Shown here: one piece after another, positions 23,150 through 35,627 of the stretch | Position numbering within the stretch: the stretch's first letter is position 1 | Layout of the letters: the number at the start of each line of letters is the position of its first letter | Source of the DNA: Sipunculus nudus | Lineage: Eukaryota > Annelida > Sipuncula > Golfingiida > Sipunculidae | Reading direction: 5' to 3' | Length of the DNA stretch: 64,000 bases | Assembly: GCA_026874595.1 (NCBI GenBank) | Contig: CM049311.1 | Span: 39,621,676 to 39,685,675, forward strand | Position numbers and translations under genes: made by a program | The notes under the pieces: model-generated | What the model was told of the DNA's origin: nothing | The model's input: the letters and a program-made list of their open reading frames with translations, nothing else | Databases searched by the model: none

Positions 23150-23830
23150 ATGTTCGCCTTTTTCGCCATAGTATCGGTCACATAGGCAACTATTTGACAG
23201 CCTTATCATTTCACTCCAATATAAAGTCGGTCAAAGGTCTCCTGAAATCAAGATACGGCCGCTAAAGCAACTTTTTTAAAAGCAACCACCTCTGATATAT
23301 GGTCCTTTTCTCCATATCGGTAACTATGTTAGATTTTATATTAAAATATAAAATTGGTTAAAATACACTTTAAAAAGCATTTCGGGCCACAAAAACTTAT
23401 TTGAATCACGGGGCGGGGAACTGTCGGGCACATGTGTCCTCCGTCTAATTAAAAAAGTCCTTCGGTTATTTATTGTAGCTAATTCAGCAGTCCATCCATG
23501 AACCAGTAACAACATTGATTGTAAATAACCCAGAACAATCAAACTATGTATGTTAGATCCTGTCTTGGAGATTCGATAAGCCCCCGAGTTGTCAATTTTA
23601 CTAACCTTTATCAAGAACAATGTTATACACATTGAAACACACAATGGCCCAGTAAAGTATCATCAAAAAGTCATTTACTTGTGGACCTAAAATACGATGA
23701 AAAAGTCGGGTTTGTGGCAGCCATATTGGAAGCCATTTCGGATTTTTTAAACCTAACTTGTAAAGCATCAGTCAATTCCTGGTTCCCACATCCGTCAGCT
23801 AAAATAACGTTATAAGCAACTAGGGGGCCT
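23150..23830 (+). repeat. Diverged copies of the 20-23 kb unit
   Basis: 23150-23300 ('gttcgcctttttcgccat' ... 'ctcctgaaatcaagatac' ... 'gctaaagcaac') and 23695-23830 ('gtggcagccatattggaagc' ... 'gctaaaataacgttataagc') parallel the amplified unit in the same order, with many changes. Confidence 0.6.
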
Positions 23831-25424
23831 ACATGTTATATATGATCATTTTTTTATGAAAACTTTTACTCCTGACCCCAATATTGGATTTTACATGGTC
23901 CCGCACCTTATTATCTCTGCTGTTAACACCCAAGATGTTGTGAAAGGACACTTTAGGGACTCAACAAAGCTGGTTTACTTAAGTTCTGCCTGGGAATGCG
24001 GAGGATTTCTCCGACTCTGTTTAAATTTTCCTAACTGGATCATAGATATTATATGTCAAAACTTTCTGCTTGTTTTTTTGTAAGTGTATAACAGGTGATA
24101 TGATATAAATTCTTATTAAGAGCTGACTGAAATATTGTAGGAAAAACCATCTATGGAATATGAGTGGAATAAGGAAGAAGATTAAAAGTTATTATAAGGG
24201 ACATGTTGTCTGGTACTCGGGTACCGTGGTCCTTTCTTATTCTCCGTTTCTGATCAAATGCTCAGGATCGTCGAAGCTTTTGGCCTGGCCGGTCTGGACT
24301 CCATCACTGATTAGTGAAATCCAACACTTAATTACCAGGCTAGATCCTATTCCCCAAGTCTCTGGTAATTTTTTATTTCATTCATATTATTCTAACAATA
24401 ACTTTGGCGTCAACAGTTATATACATCCAATAATCCAGCGTTCATTGTGTAACCTTGAGTATGTTGACAACTATTAACTTCACGGTTACGACTGCGTGGT
24501 GTCTAATCGATTGTTTCTTATCTTGAATTCTAAACAACGTTTTCAGTATTTGCATTTTATTTAATGGAGTATTCAGGTGAGCTGAGATCCCATATACACA
24601 AGTTACTTACGTCGGTCATACATGAGTTCTCATTGTGTATACTGACAGTGTGTATCTCAGTACACGCCGGTACAACATGTGTTTACCCTGGCACGGTTTG
24701 TTCAGCCCTGGGACGTTGCGTATTGTATTTAATATGGCCAGGTGAAATGCCTTAGGCTCAAGCCACCACAGCTCTGACAAACTACCATGTTTCTCTCTTT
24801 TTTTTCATTCACGCATTTGTAAGTACTGACAGTGGTCAGTTGTGGTCAAGTCCATGTTTGGTGCGTGTTTGTGTATCGGTGTGTAGGTGAGTGCTAATAT
24901 AAATGACACATGACAAAGTCGCAACAGCCCGTTTGTACAAATGAATTGCGTGTTTATCTACTATACGCTTTTGGCCAGGTGGCTGTATATGCTTGTGTTT
25001 TATATACACAACATGCATCACACCAGACTAACCTGTTCTTTTAGTGACATTCCCAGCTGTATGCATGCTGTAGCCCCTGGAACTATGCATATATGGCTCA
25101 TAATCTAAGTACACAGTGTTCACACTTGTTTGATGACATTATACATAGATATGTTTAGAAAAGACGCGGCATTGACCTGGAACTCGCTGTTAATTGTAAG
25201 TTACATAAACACACCAGTCACGTTCATACGTTACCTATACCATCTTTGCGGACTCATACTGAAAATAAATTATAAAGACCAAAGGACAGGGACATAAAAT
25301 TGTTGGAGTGACGTGTATAATGAACTCAGGTTATATCAAAACACACCTACCTACACACACACAACCTAACACACAGGCAAACATAAACGCCTACCTACAC
25401 ACACGCCTACCTACAAATATGTAC
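23831..25424. other. Intergenic, nothing recognised
   Basis: A 105-codon open frame at 24160-24477 has no recognisable domain, and its base use does not differ from the flanks. Confidence 0.45.
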
Positions 25425-25433
25425 ATATGTGTA

Positions 25434-25489
<56 letters not shown>

Positions 25490-25500
25490 ACACACACAGA
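25425..25500. repeat. Compound (GT)n(GA)n(CA)n microsatellite
   Basis: Consecutive GT, GA and CA dinucleotide runs. Confidence 0.93.
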
Positions 25501-25984
25501 GTAAAACGTCATGTCCAATTCTAAGCTTCGACGTATCTGTTTATTTCATAATTTTAAGCGAACAATGAACAATGGAAAGCGGCGAACAAACGGTAGAAAG
25601 TTCCATGGAACAATACTCTGTAAATTTGCAGGTAATCTGATTTACAATAATTTTTAAATTCAGAGGATAAAATCCCATTGTGACATATGGCTCATTCATT
25701 ACAATATGGTGATAAGTGTTAATGTTTGCTTTATTCTGGAGGTTGCCTGGGCTTGGGTTGTTGAGCCGTGACAGCAGTGTATACATTACAGCATTATGTG
25801 ACGAGGGTTAGATGTCTGCGACAGCATCGTGTTATATATATATATATAGGTACAAGAATGATCAGCTCACGAATCCACCATCCTATTAAATTCTGTCAGG
25901 TGGCGCCACGCCCCGGCTGTCATGAACATCCTACACAATCAAGGCGTCACCCAGGACACCCGCTAACAGGCTAAACCAGTGGGA

Positions 25985-26150
25985 CATACATGAACAGATG
26001 CTTGCACTGGCTCCCTGACTAAAACTTAACTTTAAGATCCTGACAACCGTAAAGACGTGGTCAGTTGCGCTGCATTTAATAGCCCCAGAACATGACCTGA
26101 CCTAGTTTATGTTTTTGCTTTGCTCTGAACAACCTGCTGCTTTGGAAACC
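25985..26150 (+). pseudogene. Relic of a CR1-like LINE reverse transcriptase C-terminus
   Basis: With frameshifts, the bases read CLHWLP, then KLNFKILTTVK, then LHLIAPEHDLT. This matches the HWLP...FKIL...LAPEYL pattern typical of the end of CR1/L2-type reverse transcriptases. Stops and shifts make it dead. About 80 bases upstream (25899-25910) is a one-base variant of the GGTGGCGCCACC palindrome. Confidence 0.5.
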
Positions 26151-26786
26151 CTTGAGGTATATACATATTTTATTTTTGATACATGGTTGGTTATATAATC
26201 AAAATCTTGTTAAAAAAATAGTTTATTCCAGCACATATAATGCAGATACAGAAAACATTTGTAAATTAATCGAAAAATCAGATAAAATCCTCGAGGTTTT
26301 TTGTTAACGAATTCACTTTGGAATCCCTTCCAAATCATTAATTTTTTACGTTTTCCTAAATAAAACCTTTCCAATTACGTTAAGGCGAAATATAAAAAAA
26401 TATGTGGTATAAAAGAAATACATAGGTCAAAGATGACATCTTTCGGACAAATATACCTTCTGAGAATAACGCGCAAAAGATCCGGTGTTCAGGTGAAATG
26501 AAGTTTCGAGCAAATTGCCAATATCAGGGTCGTCAATATAGGGGGGGGGGGGGATGGGGGGTATATATACCCCCACTTTTTGGAAAGGGTGGGGGTGGGG
26601 GTGGTCAATGTAATCATCCCCCCACTTTTCAGAGAAAAATATTATTATATTGTATATGAAATATATCAATAAATAGAATTAAAGACTTTGGATCTATTTA
26701 CTGAATATTGTTATATCTAAACCTTGCTTAGAATTCACAAAATAACTTATTTTCTAAAGCATTATAATTTTTTGAAATATGATTAA

Positions 26787-26788
<2 letters not shown>
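26151..26788. other. Intergenic with G/C homopolymer runs
   Basis: A G run (26540-26553) and several C/G-rich blocks around 26565-26630; otherwise AT-rich. Confidence 0.5.
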
Positions 26789-26836
<48 letters not shown>

Positions 26837-26840
26837 ATAA
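26789..26840. repeat. (AT)n microsatellite left of a hairpin
   Basis: About 25 AT units; pairs with a second AT run at 27045-27075 to enclose the hairpin at 26931-27027. Confidence 0.93.
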
Positions 26841-26930
26841 GGTAGAGTTACCCTCTGTTGTAAGTTCTCTATGGTCTACAGACTGGGCCAGAGCGGTATA
26901 ACACTGAAAAAAAACCAACGCTTTAAATTC

Positions 26931-27027
26931 ACAACAGTCTGTTTCATGGGATGCGACCCGATCAAGATCAAGATTCTTACCACATTCACCTGATGATCGG
27001 GTCGCATCCCGTGAAACAGACTGTTGT
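26931..27027. repeat. 34-bp-arm inverted repeat (hairpin)
   Basis: Left arm 26931-26964 and right arm 26994-27027 are reverse complements with one mismatch; loop 29 bases. The arms include 'ggatgcgacccgat'. The length suits a pre-miRNA-sized hairpin, but the near-perfect pairing and AT flanks fit a small inverted-repeat element better. Confidence 0.8.
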
Positions 27028-27044
27028 TTTTCTTCATTGTTTTA

Positions 27045-27190
27045 AATATATATAATATATATATATATATATAAATATATGAATATGTCACTCACAGACG
27101 CTAAAAAGGTATACATATGTATATATAATATAAATATAAATTTACATATATATATATATAAATGTATATATATATATATACACACACACA
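27045..27190. repeat. AT-rich microsatellite cluster
   Basis: (AT)n at 27045-27075 and 27145-27180, ending in a short CA run. Confidence 0.9.
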
Positions 27191-27759
27191 CAAAGTCATC
27201 CCTCTCACCTGGAAGAAAAATTGACGCCACTGGCCAAAATCTACATTCAACGAGATCCTTCGGTCTGCAGAACTATCACCACATGTTGCCAGTCACATAA
27301 ATTGGACGGTTGTTCTTATCAAACTATGGAATAAGAATATGCATTTAACATAAACTGTATCTTGTACATGGTCCGTAGTAAATGAAGTCTCAAAACTGTC
27401 CAACCAGTACGGAGAAAATACTTTCAGAAAATTAGAGGTAATTCTTTGAATCATCCATTGACAGTTTAAGTCGGGAAGCGGGGGGGGGGGGGGGGGGGGG
27501 GAGCATGAACAGAGGTTTTACAATAGTCTTTTTTTTAACAGTCAAGGAGGAACCTATCACTGAAAGAACCTACACCTTGGATATTGTTACGGTCCTCATT
27601 CACACTGCGAATCTGACTTGACGGACAACAACACAAAATTCAGACACGTATTCTCACAAAAAAGGAGACGGTGCTATAAAGTTGTTCTAGTAATCCTGCT
27701 CTTGGTAGAATATACAACAGTAACAAACAAAATTATAGGATTAACACATAATGAAAGCT
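27191..27759. other. Intergenic with a poly-G run
   Basis: G21 near 27480-27500; otherwise nothing recognised. Confidence 0.5.
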
Positions 27760-29060
27760 AAACTAGACGACCAGAGGTCGAGCGCTTGCCAAAAGCTGAA
27801 ATGACACAGTCGGACAGACGATACAAATTGTCGGTTTCCATCAATTGAGTGACTTTCAGAGCAATTGCTGAGAAATTGTGGCCTGTAGAATGACATATAT
27901 CTCACAAAAGAACATGAAAGCAGACAAAGCTGACAACAACCAACAAACTGACAGACATACAGAAACACTGACAGATCTGAGCTAACAGATAACTAATTAT
28001 TCATATGCAGTAGGCATTTAGAAACAAAATGAGTTGCAGTTTGTGGAGATAGGGTTCACAGTTTTGGAGGTATGACCCAAAAATATGTTGCAGTAGTTCG
28101 AGTGCAGCGCCCCCTAGCAGCCATATCCCAAAAATGAAAAAAAAAACACTTTCGAGATATTAGTGTATGACATAAGCTGTTCCAGGATCAAAAGGATTCC
28201 TGCAAAACTGTGGTCTGTACCATGCTATATGCGAGACAAAAGAAATAGCAAGCAGTCGAATTTGAGGACAACTGACAAACAGACAGACATACTGACAAAG
28301 TGACTCAAGACTGAGACCAGATGACTTACTCAGGTTATGGAAAGACCCAGAGGAAGAAAATAAGCTATAGTTTCTGTAATTGTATATTTATAGTTTTGGA
28401 GATATGGCTAAAACATGATATGTCTGGGAGGTTCGAGTGCAGCGCCCCCTAGCGGCCCTGTCCTGAAAATGAAAAATTTGTTTTGAGATATTAGTGTAGT
28501 ACATAAGATATATCAGTTTCAAGATGATTCCTGCATACTTGTGAACTCTAGGCTATCACTAAGCGATATCTCGAAATATTGCATTTGACGAGATATCGTA
28601 CAATATATTGCAAGGCTTGTAATATAATCTAATAACACTACTTGTATGCTACCTGATGCAAAAAACTAGACCTCTGTTGCTTTAAAACTGACTAAATCAG
28701 AAAAATAAGACCCCTTATTTTCGAATATCATGACTTATTCGCCAAAATGCGTTACCATAGTTACAACAAATTTCAGACATATATACATCAGAAAAAAAGG
28801 CCTTGGAATGACGAAGAAAATGAGCTATGAATGAAGGGGATACAACCATTTGTTACAAAGTTATGACAAAAATAAACTTTTGAAGTTTTTCGATGACCTT
28901 GACCTTGAGCTTTGCCCGATATTGACAAAAATTAATAGGCTTCGGGGACTTTTGGTTTTCTATCAGCTGCATAAGTTTGAAAGCGATCGCTGCAAAACTG
29001 TGCATTTTAGACTGGAGACAGACAGACAAACATCGTTACAAACAGACATACGGAACTGAC
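27760..29060. repeat. Diverged ~330-bp tandem repeat
   Basis: 'ttcgagtgcagcgcccccta' occurs near 28098 and 28431. Shared flanks include 'tttcgagatattagtgta' / 'tttgagatattagtgtag', and 'gacagacagacatactgac' type strings recur (27950, 28285, 29025). The outer units are more decayed. No coding potential. Confidence 0.65.
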
Positions 29061-29613
29061 CAACATGCTTGCCGAAATCGAAGATTTCCAGCAAGCAACA
29101 AAGTCTCTGGTATGCCCTGTCACTTATATAAATACTTAATTGAAGTCCAGTCCAATTCAACGATCACAGAAAGTTCATGGTTAGTAAATCATAGATCGGT
29201 ATCACAACGTAAGTCCGGTACAACACTTAACCAAAGTTCACGGCAGGTCCGCCGAAGGATAGTAATATGAGGTCCACATGTTGGGAGGAACGAGCAACAT
29301 CAAGCCAGGATCCTGGATCGAAAATATAGCAGTCCTCGGCGAAGTTCGCGTGTTAGCCCTTTTTATAGGCGGTAAAAGACGTATTTTTGCAACACTTGAA
29401 TAAGTGTTTTAATTTATAGGCGTCTCATTTTTTTATGTTTATGTGTTCGTATACGAATGAATCTACACTAATTCTGATAACAGATTCGAGCATTGAATGA
29501 ATATGACGTTATATGTTGGGTAACTCATCCACTGACACACTTTGCTCTATACTATATCATCAATGCCTCTGGTGGTTAAAGTTTTGATTATTTTTTATTT
29601 TAACTTAGTATTT

Positions 29614-29967
29614 AGCCTTCGCCAGGAAGGTATGCGTTCATCCCCGTTCCGTTCGTGTGTGTTTGTGTTTTTCCGACCATAAAGGTAATCATCATTTTGC
29701 AGTCATGAACGGAATCTTATGAAATGTTCATTCATTTCGGGAATGGGCCAATGAAGAATCGATTAGATTTTGGTGTGGACCCGGCACATGATCCTGATTC
29801 AGGAACGTCATCAGAGAATATTCACAGATATGTCCTTTATACACCAATAAACCTGGGAATATGTGCCGAATAAATAAGTGAATGCAAACACGAGCTGGGG
29901 AGCATCCGACTGTGGGGACCGCACACATTGGGGAGGCATGCCATTCTTAGAATGCAGATTTCTAGTT
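29614..29967 (+). repeat. Interspersed repeat family R1, copy 2
   Basis: Starts 'gccttcgccaggaaggtatg', contains 'ccgaataaataagtgaatgc' and ends 'gaatgcagatttctagtt'. It is the longest copy. Confidence 0.8.
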
Positions 29968-30820
29968 AATAATGAATGATTGGTTTACTAAATGTTAATA
30001 AGCACTTCGGCTGAATGTAGCATTACAGAGTGTGACATCTGCATATGTTAAAAATTTCGATTTATTCTGAACAATCAATCGGATCAGTTAATTAGTGCCT
30101 GCATGGCACATACCGGAATGTGACATAAATATACGACATGTTACATACTGCAATATTCCCGTATTGTTAACTACCTAAGACACTTTTTAAATTTTTCAGG
30201 CTTTAAAAAAGAGCCGTTGGAGGTAATAATTGCCTGATATTGACGAGAGTAAGTGCAAATGTCTAAATACATATTGAACTTTATGCTGAGAGAAAGTGCC
30301 GATATCTTAATACATACTAAACATTATGTTGAGAGAAAGTGCCGTTATCTTAATACAAACTGAACATAATGTTGAGAGTTAGTGCCGATATCTTAATACA
30401 GAATAAACATTATGTTGCAATTTATGTTCTAACTAATTCATTACAATTATATTATGCATACATGTAGGGTTGTTGTATGTCCTCACGCATGTTAACCGCC
30501 GAATATAGTGGTCTGAACCACTTTGGTTAGATCTGATCAAACTTAAGATGGTAAACTCTCCATCTCAGGGGCAGTAACACAAGCAAGAAAGAACAAATTA
30601 ATTAGATTCGTTGCGTTATAGGTCTGTAGCTATAACAACCTTAATGCGCATTTGTTATAAACAAAAATACCTCTGCTGCAATAGATGGTGCCACTCAAAG
30701 GAGACTGGGGCCGGCTAGATGACATTTTACACATGATACTTTGTGATAGAAATTTCCGGCAGTCACAGTGACAGTATTAATGGTCAGTGGACAATGTTAT
30801 ATGAACAGGCATTATTGCAC
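29968..30820. other. Spacer between two R1 copies, with a short imperfect repeat
   Basis: At about 30270-30415 a 60-base motif ('gagagaaagtgccgatatct' ... 'aatacatactgaacattatg') recurs three times. No gene. Confidence 0.55.
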
Positions 30821-31126
30821 CCGTCAGGAGAGTATGCGTTCATCCCCGTTCGTGTTTGTTTGTGTGTTTGTTTACCACATAACTCACGCAGTCATGAACG
30901 GAATATCATGGAATGGATAATGAGGAGTTTATAAGAGTTTGGTGAGGATCCGGCACAATAGGGTCAGGAACGTCAAGGTATATTCACAAATGTAGAGTCA
31001 CTTATGCACGGAAGAACTTTGGAATATTCGCCGAATAAGTGAATGCAAACACGGTTTTGGGAGCATCCCGCAATATTCACCTCCATACGGGGGAGAAATG
31101 AATTTCCAGAATGCAATTGTCTAGTT
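30821..31126 (+). repeat. Interspersed repeat family R1, copy 3
   Basis: Same order of motifs as copy 2: 'cgtcaggagagtatgcgttc', 'cagtcatgaacggaat', 'ccgaataagtgaatgcaaac', and 'agaatgcaattgtctagt', followed by a T run. Confidence 0.8.
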
Positions 31127-31264
31127 TTTTTTTTAAATTTTTCATGCATATCAAATACCACATTCAGCATCCAGTAATAAAGTATTCCTTCTATGCGGTT
31201 ATACCAAGCTGTACAATGTTGGTGAAATGGCAGCCTGCTTTATACTAGTAAAAAGGTCTTGAAA

Positions 31265-31800
31265 AAATGCGAAACTTAATGACGAGAAGACAGAGGTCAC
31301 AACATTCTCTTCTAGGTACAAACATTGTGATAAAATCAGTCTGTAGGTTGGAGGTGAGAGCATCTTTTCAGTTCCTAGTGTTAAATACCTCGTTGTTTCC
31401 TAGACCGGTTCCTTATCATGAAGGACCAAGTGAATCGTTTGTATAAACAACGCTTATAGTCAGCGCTAACTGACAACAGAAGCAGTGAAGTCGCTGGTAC
31501 ACTGTCTCGGATTATACTGTAAAAGTCTAATGTTCGGCTCCCTCGTACACTGTTACCCATGTTATAGCAAGTCAAGAACACTGCGTTCCGGTTTATTGTA
31601 AAACAAAATGACCTGGAATCACTATAATGGTTGCCACATTAATGGGACTTTCCTTTGTCATTTTCTTAACATAAAAACAACAGAACGTCAATCATGTACC
31701 ATTCATCCAGCACCCCACAATATAAAAAAATGTTCATTTCACCCAGTGCGTGGAATAAACTTCTGATCACAGAAAATTGGAATCATACATTTAGATAATT
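31265..31800 (+). pseudogene. Relic of a CR1-like LINE reverse transcriptase
   Basis: Across several stops and frameshifts it reads AKLNDEKTEVTTFSS, then SVKYLVV, then MKDQVNRLYK, then VKNTAFRFIVK, and near the end SAWNKL. These follow the order of the thumb and C-terminal part of CR1-type reverse transcriptases (KLNDDKTE, SVRNLGV, MKDHVNSICK, VQNTAARLV, AWNSLP). Clearly inactive. Confidence 0.6.
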
Positions 31801-32270
31801 AATAAATTACAAAAAATCTGTGTAGAAGTTCAAAAGCCCACAAATAGCCCTGTCCCTGCTGTCAGAAGAAAAAAAAAATCAGTAAAGAAATAAAGAAGAA
31901 GAAGCATTCTTATGTTATTTTTTACAGTTTGCATAAATTTGCCTGACAGATGAATTTCAGTATTATGAGAGGTGGTAAAAAAGCCAACAAGTAGCCCTAT
32001 CAGATAAAACAAACAAAATCAACATAGTTCGAGATATAAGTGAGCCTAAGAATTTGTTGTGATTCTTACAAAAAGTTTCTATAAATTAGCATAATAATTG
32101 AGTTTCAAAATTCTATGCAAACCTTTAAACGCCGACACCTATCCCCATCAGATAAAAAATTCAAAATCGGTCAAGAAGTAAAGGAGAAGAATTTTTTTTT
32201 GTGAATTGTGGACGGACGGATGGACAGACGGAAAGACGCCGCATCGCCATGGAATATGCGGCCAAAACAA
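31801..32270. repeat. Purine-rich decayed repeat with 'ggacggacgg' end
   Basis: Two related pieces ('aaagcccacaaatagccctg' near 31831 and 'aagccaacaagtagcccta' near 31980) are followed by an A-rich stretch and 'gtggacggacggatggacag'. It has the look of an old tandem or element tail. Confidence 0.45.
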
Positions 32271-32919
32271 TTTACACGTCTTGAGTTTCAAGGTTGTTAA
32301 GTCTTGTGTATAAATGTACCGTTAGCTCCCTATATAATACCAGGTATTTTAATGCATCCTTTAAGAGTAGCCTGTGAGCATATTTATTACACAAACCTCT
32401 CTTGTATGCTACAGAAATATTTATGTATATGACACACGGAGCGGGTATATCCATATATGTCAAAGCATTTGTGAGGTGATCTAATGAATGATTAGTCATA
32501 CATGTCTATCCATGATCAGACTGCCCTGGTCCAAATACGTCCTCTATAAAGCAAACAGAATCCAGAAAATTAACAGAACCCCTATCAGCGACACATTATG
32601 CGTATTTACCGGCACTGGCGTGTATGTAATTTGTAAAGTATAGCTGCTTCTCCTGAGACGTTTCAGGGACACCTGAAATCCACCCTTTTCACACGTACAG
32701 TATTGAAGGGTATTTGCCAATGCTGCCATGCAAGGCCACAGTCCCCCCCCCCCCCCCCACACACACACACAAGATATGTCCAAAGGACAAAACTGAGATT
32801 TTCCCATCTGGGAAACGAATTTTACATAATGAAAGGACAAAAACCGTTATACAATCAGAAAAAGGTAGTCAGGGGACAAAACAAAGTGCACACGAATCGT
32901 ATTGCTCCGAAGTTCAAAC
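32271..32919. other. Intergenic, nothing but a C run and CA run
   Basis: Homopolymer C then (CA)n near 32743-32770; no gene. Confidence 0.5.
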
Positions 32920-33285
32920 CCATATAAACCAAAATTCACAGACAGATCATTCAGTTCAACAGACCAGACATAAAGAAACCAAAGTACACAGATAGTTCCT
33001 CTAAAGAAACCACAGTAAACACAGATAGATCCTTCAATTCAACAAATCAGACCAACAAAAACAAAAGTGCATATATAGAGATCCTTCATCTCGACAGATC
33101 AGACCAACCGAAACTAAAGTACACAGACAGATCCTTCAGTTCAACAGACTAGACCAAAAGAAGCCAAAGTACCTAGATAGATCCTTAAGTTCAACAGCCG
33201 AGATCAACAAAAACCAAAATGCACAGCCAGATCCTTCATTTCAACGGACAAGACCAACAGATACCAAAGTGCACAAACACAACTA
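32920..33285. repeat. 50-bp minisatellite
   Basis: Units of 'gatccttcagttcaacagac' plus 'agaccaacaaaaaccaaag' recur at about 33030, 33080, 33130, 33180 and 33230, a period of 50. Two looser units lie to the left. Confidence 0.9.
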
Positions 33286-35276
33286 TAAGCTCAAGAGTTC
33301 AGAGAAAGCCATCACTTGGTAAAACTTGCGCCCTGTCATCTGACGATTGCAGTTTAAGATCATGATTATGAGAGTCGATCTGTAGAATTTCGGTAAACAC
33401 TGAAGACGCTTTGATAAATTTGTAGCAAGATTAAGGCATATAGATAAACGTTTTAGGGTCAACATATATTATACAAAATTAGCATTATGAAAATCAATTA
33501 CAAAAATAACTAACAGGAATAAACTTAAGAGTCCATGCTAAAGCTGTCCTAAATACAGCTATACAGAAGTATAGTATACATCCTGTCTTTGGTTGCAAAC
33601 TAAAACACCTCACAAATGATGATCTTTTTAACATTATTCTGTAATAGCAAAAGCATGGATGTAAAATATTGGATTGATACGAAACGGCACTTGGAAACCC
33701 CCGTCCCGTTCAAATATTTTATGGCTAAATACTACAAGGACGAGGTTAGCGGGAGCCAGGCGACTCAGGCAGGTCCTCCCGTGGACATCACGTGATCTTC
33801 ACAATAACACCCGAAACGACTAGGAGTGATCCATTGTGAGTTTGTCACGGCAAGGGTATCACATCAAGGGAATTCTTTTGACTGAAAAACTACATGCAGG
33901 TATGAAAGAAAACTCTCCTCTCACGTGTTTACTTTTACATAAAACAATTGGCCACTGGGACATTATTAAACGACATAACGTGTGCATATGTTTGTTTGAA
34001 GGGTATTCTAATACTCGTTTGGTGAAATATCAAGTAAATTCAGTTTAACATTCGTGTCATTGTAAAACATTTTTGGAACAACTAGTGTTTAAAGCATGTG
34101 AAACTGAGGTTCTGTTTTAATTTAGTATACAGTCAAAGAAATAATACTATTATAAAACGGATATAAAATTGATTCACGTTTTTGGTGGAACCACCCACAG
34201 GTGGTAGTATTATCATTTATGAGATAAATCACTTCCCCCTGAAATTTTTAGCATAAAAACTAAACTTCAATATTATCTGCTTCACAATCTCTAATTCGGT
34301 TTGGCGGCTTTTAAACATAGTAGAGAAAAACAATACCTAAGTTCTTGTTGGGAAATGTCGGAAGCGCAAGCAGGATCAATAAAAAGTAACGGTTGATCGA
34401 GGTCGCTGCGGAATGGCGTGTCTTATATGCAAACACTCATACCTTTGATAAAACAAATGGCATCGGACGGTTTCCTTACCTGTGTATATCAAATAACATC
34501 CAACTGTCATATAAATCATATTAAATGGAAGAAACCCACTAACATAAACACACATGAGCTCCTGCGTCTGAGGATCTATCAATATATCATAAAAACAATT
34601 GTTTTTATAGTATATGATGGCCACATTTTTCACAACAGTTATAAATGATATATTTCACCAGCATGCGGTTTTTTAGAAAGAATTTTTTTGTAGAAATACA
34701 ATCCATACTAACGAGGACCGTTCGCGTTATCCGTCTGTCATCGCTCACCCGCGCCGGTTTGTCATGGAAACAACGACAAGTGTGAAAACATCTAGCCGAT
34801 CATACGATAAAATATGTAATGTTATTATATTCTTAAAAGGCCAAAAAAGAGAAACAAAAGTAGCCTAAGCTTTATCAATAGTTGATATTATTGTTTCTAT
34901 GTTTGTTAGTAGGAATTGTATTTCATCGATATACGACAATACAACATGCAGAGCGTAACGGTAACCGTATCGATGTAGGGTATCGATTTGTATCGATATA
35001 TTGATACAACCCTAGTGGGTTTCCATTGCCATTTGTGTTGGTGTAACATTTAGGTATTTGCTGTATGCTTGTAAAATATCAAAGAAATCAGATTCGTATT
35101 TTGTAAATATACCGATTTAAAAAAAAAAAGCCTCTAAAAATGCAGAATCAGATAAACTTCCTTATTTCAACCTGTATGTGCAATATTTTTTACCATTGAG
35201 AAAATTATTTTTTAAAGAAAAATGTGAGTATACATTGAGTTTATTTACTTTAACATACACATCTATTCAGTAAACC
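33286..35276. other. Intergenic, upstream of gene B
   Basis: AT-rich, with no repeat or promoter motif I can support. No TATA box is clear near the gene B start. The sequence 'tctattcag' just before 'taaaccATG' could be an acceptor, which would imply a non-coding first exon. Confidence 0.4.
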
Positions 35277-35627
35277 ATGACTTCGATGATGGTCAGCCTG
35301 GTACCGTTTGCTCTTGTCACGTGGCTTGCGATGTTCCATGACGTCATGGGGGATTTTTCTCTGACCATTCTCCACACGAATGATGTTCATGACAGAATTG
35401 AACAGTGTTCAGGGAGTGGGGGGCCTTGTTCGAATAGCTCGGCCACGCTAGGGGAATGTTTCGGCGGGGTGGCTCGACGTCTGACGGCCATCCGGGAGCT
35501 CCGACAGAGACACACAAACGTCTTGCTGGTGGATACTGGAGACCAGTTTTATGGAACCTTGTGGTTCAGTGTCTATGGTGGGGATGCAGCCGCATACTTT
35601 ATGACAAAACTAGGCTATGACGTTATG
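35277..35627 (+). CDS. Gene B exon 1: leader and first metal-binding motifs
   Basis: 351 nt, residues 1-117. The start context is aaaccATGa; two more in-frame Met codons at residues 4 and 5 could also serve. Contains HTNDVHDRIE, where Asp39 replaces the usual small residue, a Cys/Ser/Gly-rich insert (43-61), and VDTGDQFYGTLW. Donor GTTATG|GTAGGT, phase 0. Confidence 0.88.

Noticed and set aside
24160-24477. 105-codon frame as a gene
   Set aside because: No domain, no splice-site support and no difference in composition from flanking non-coding DNA.
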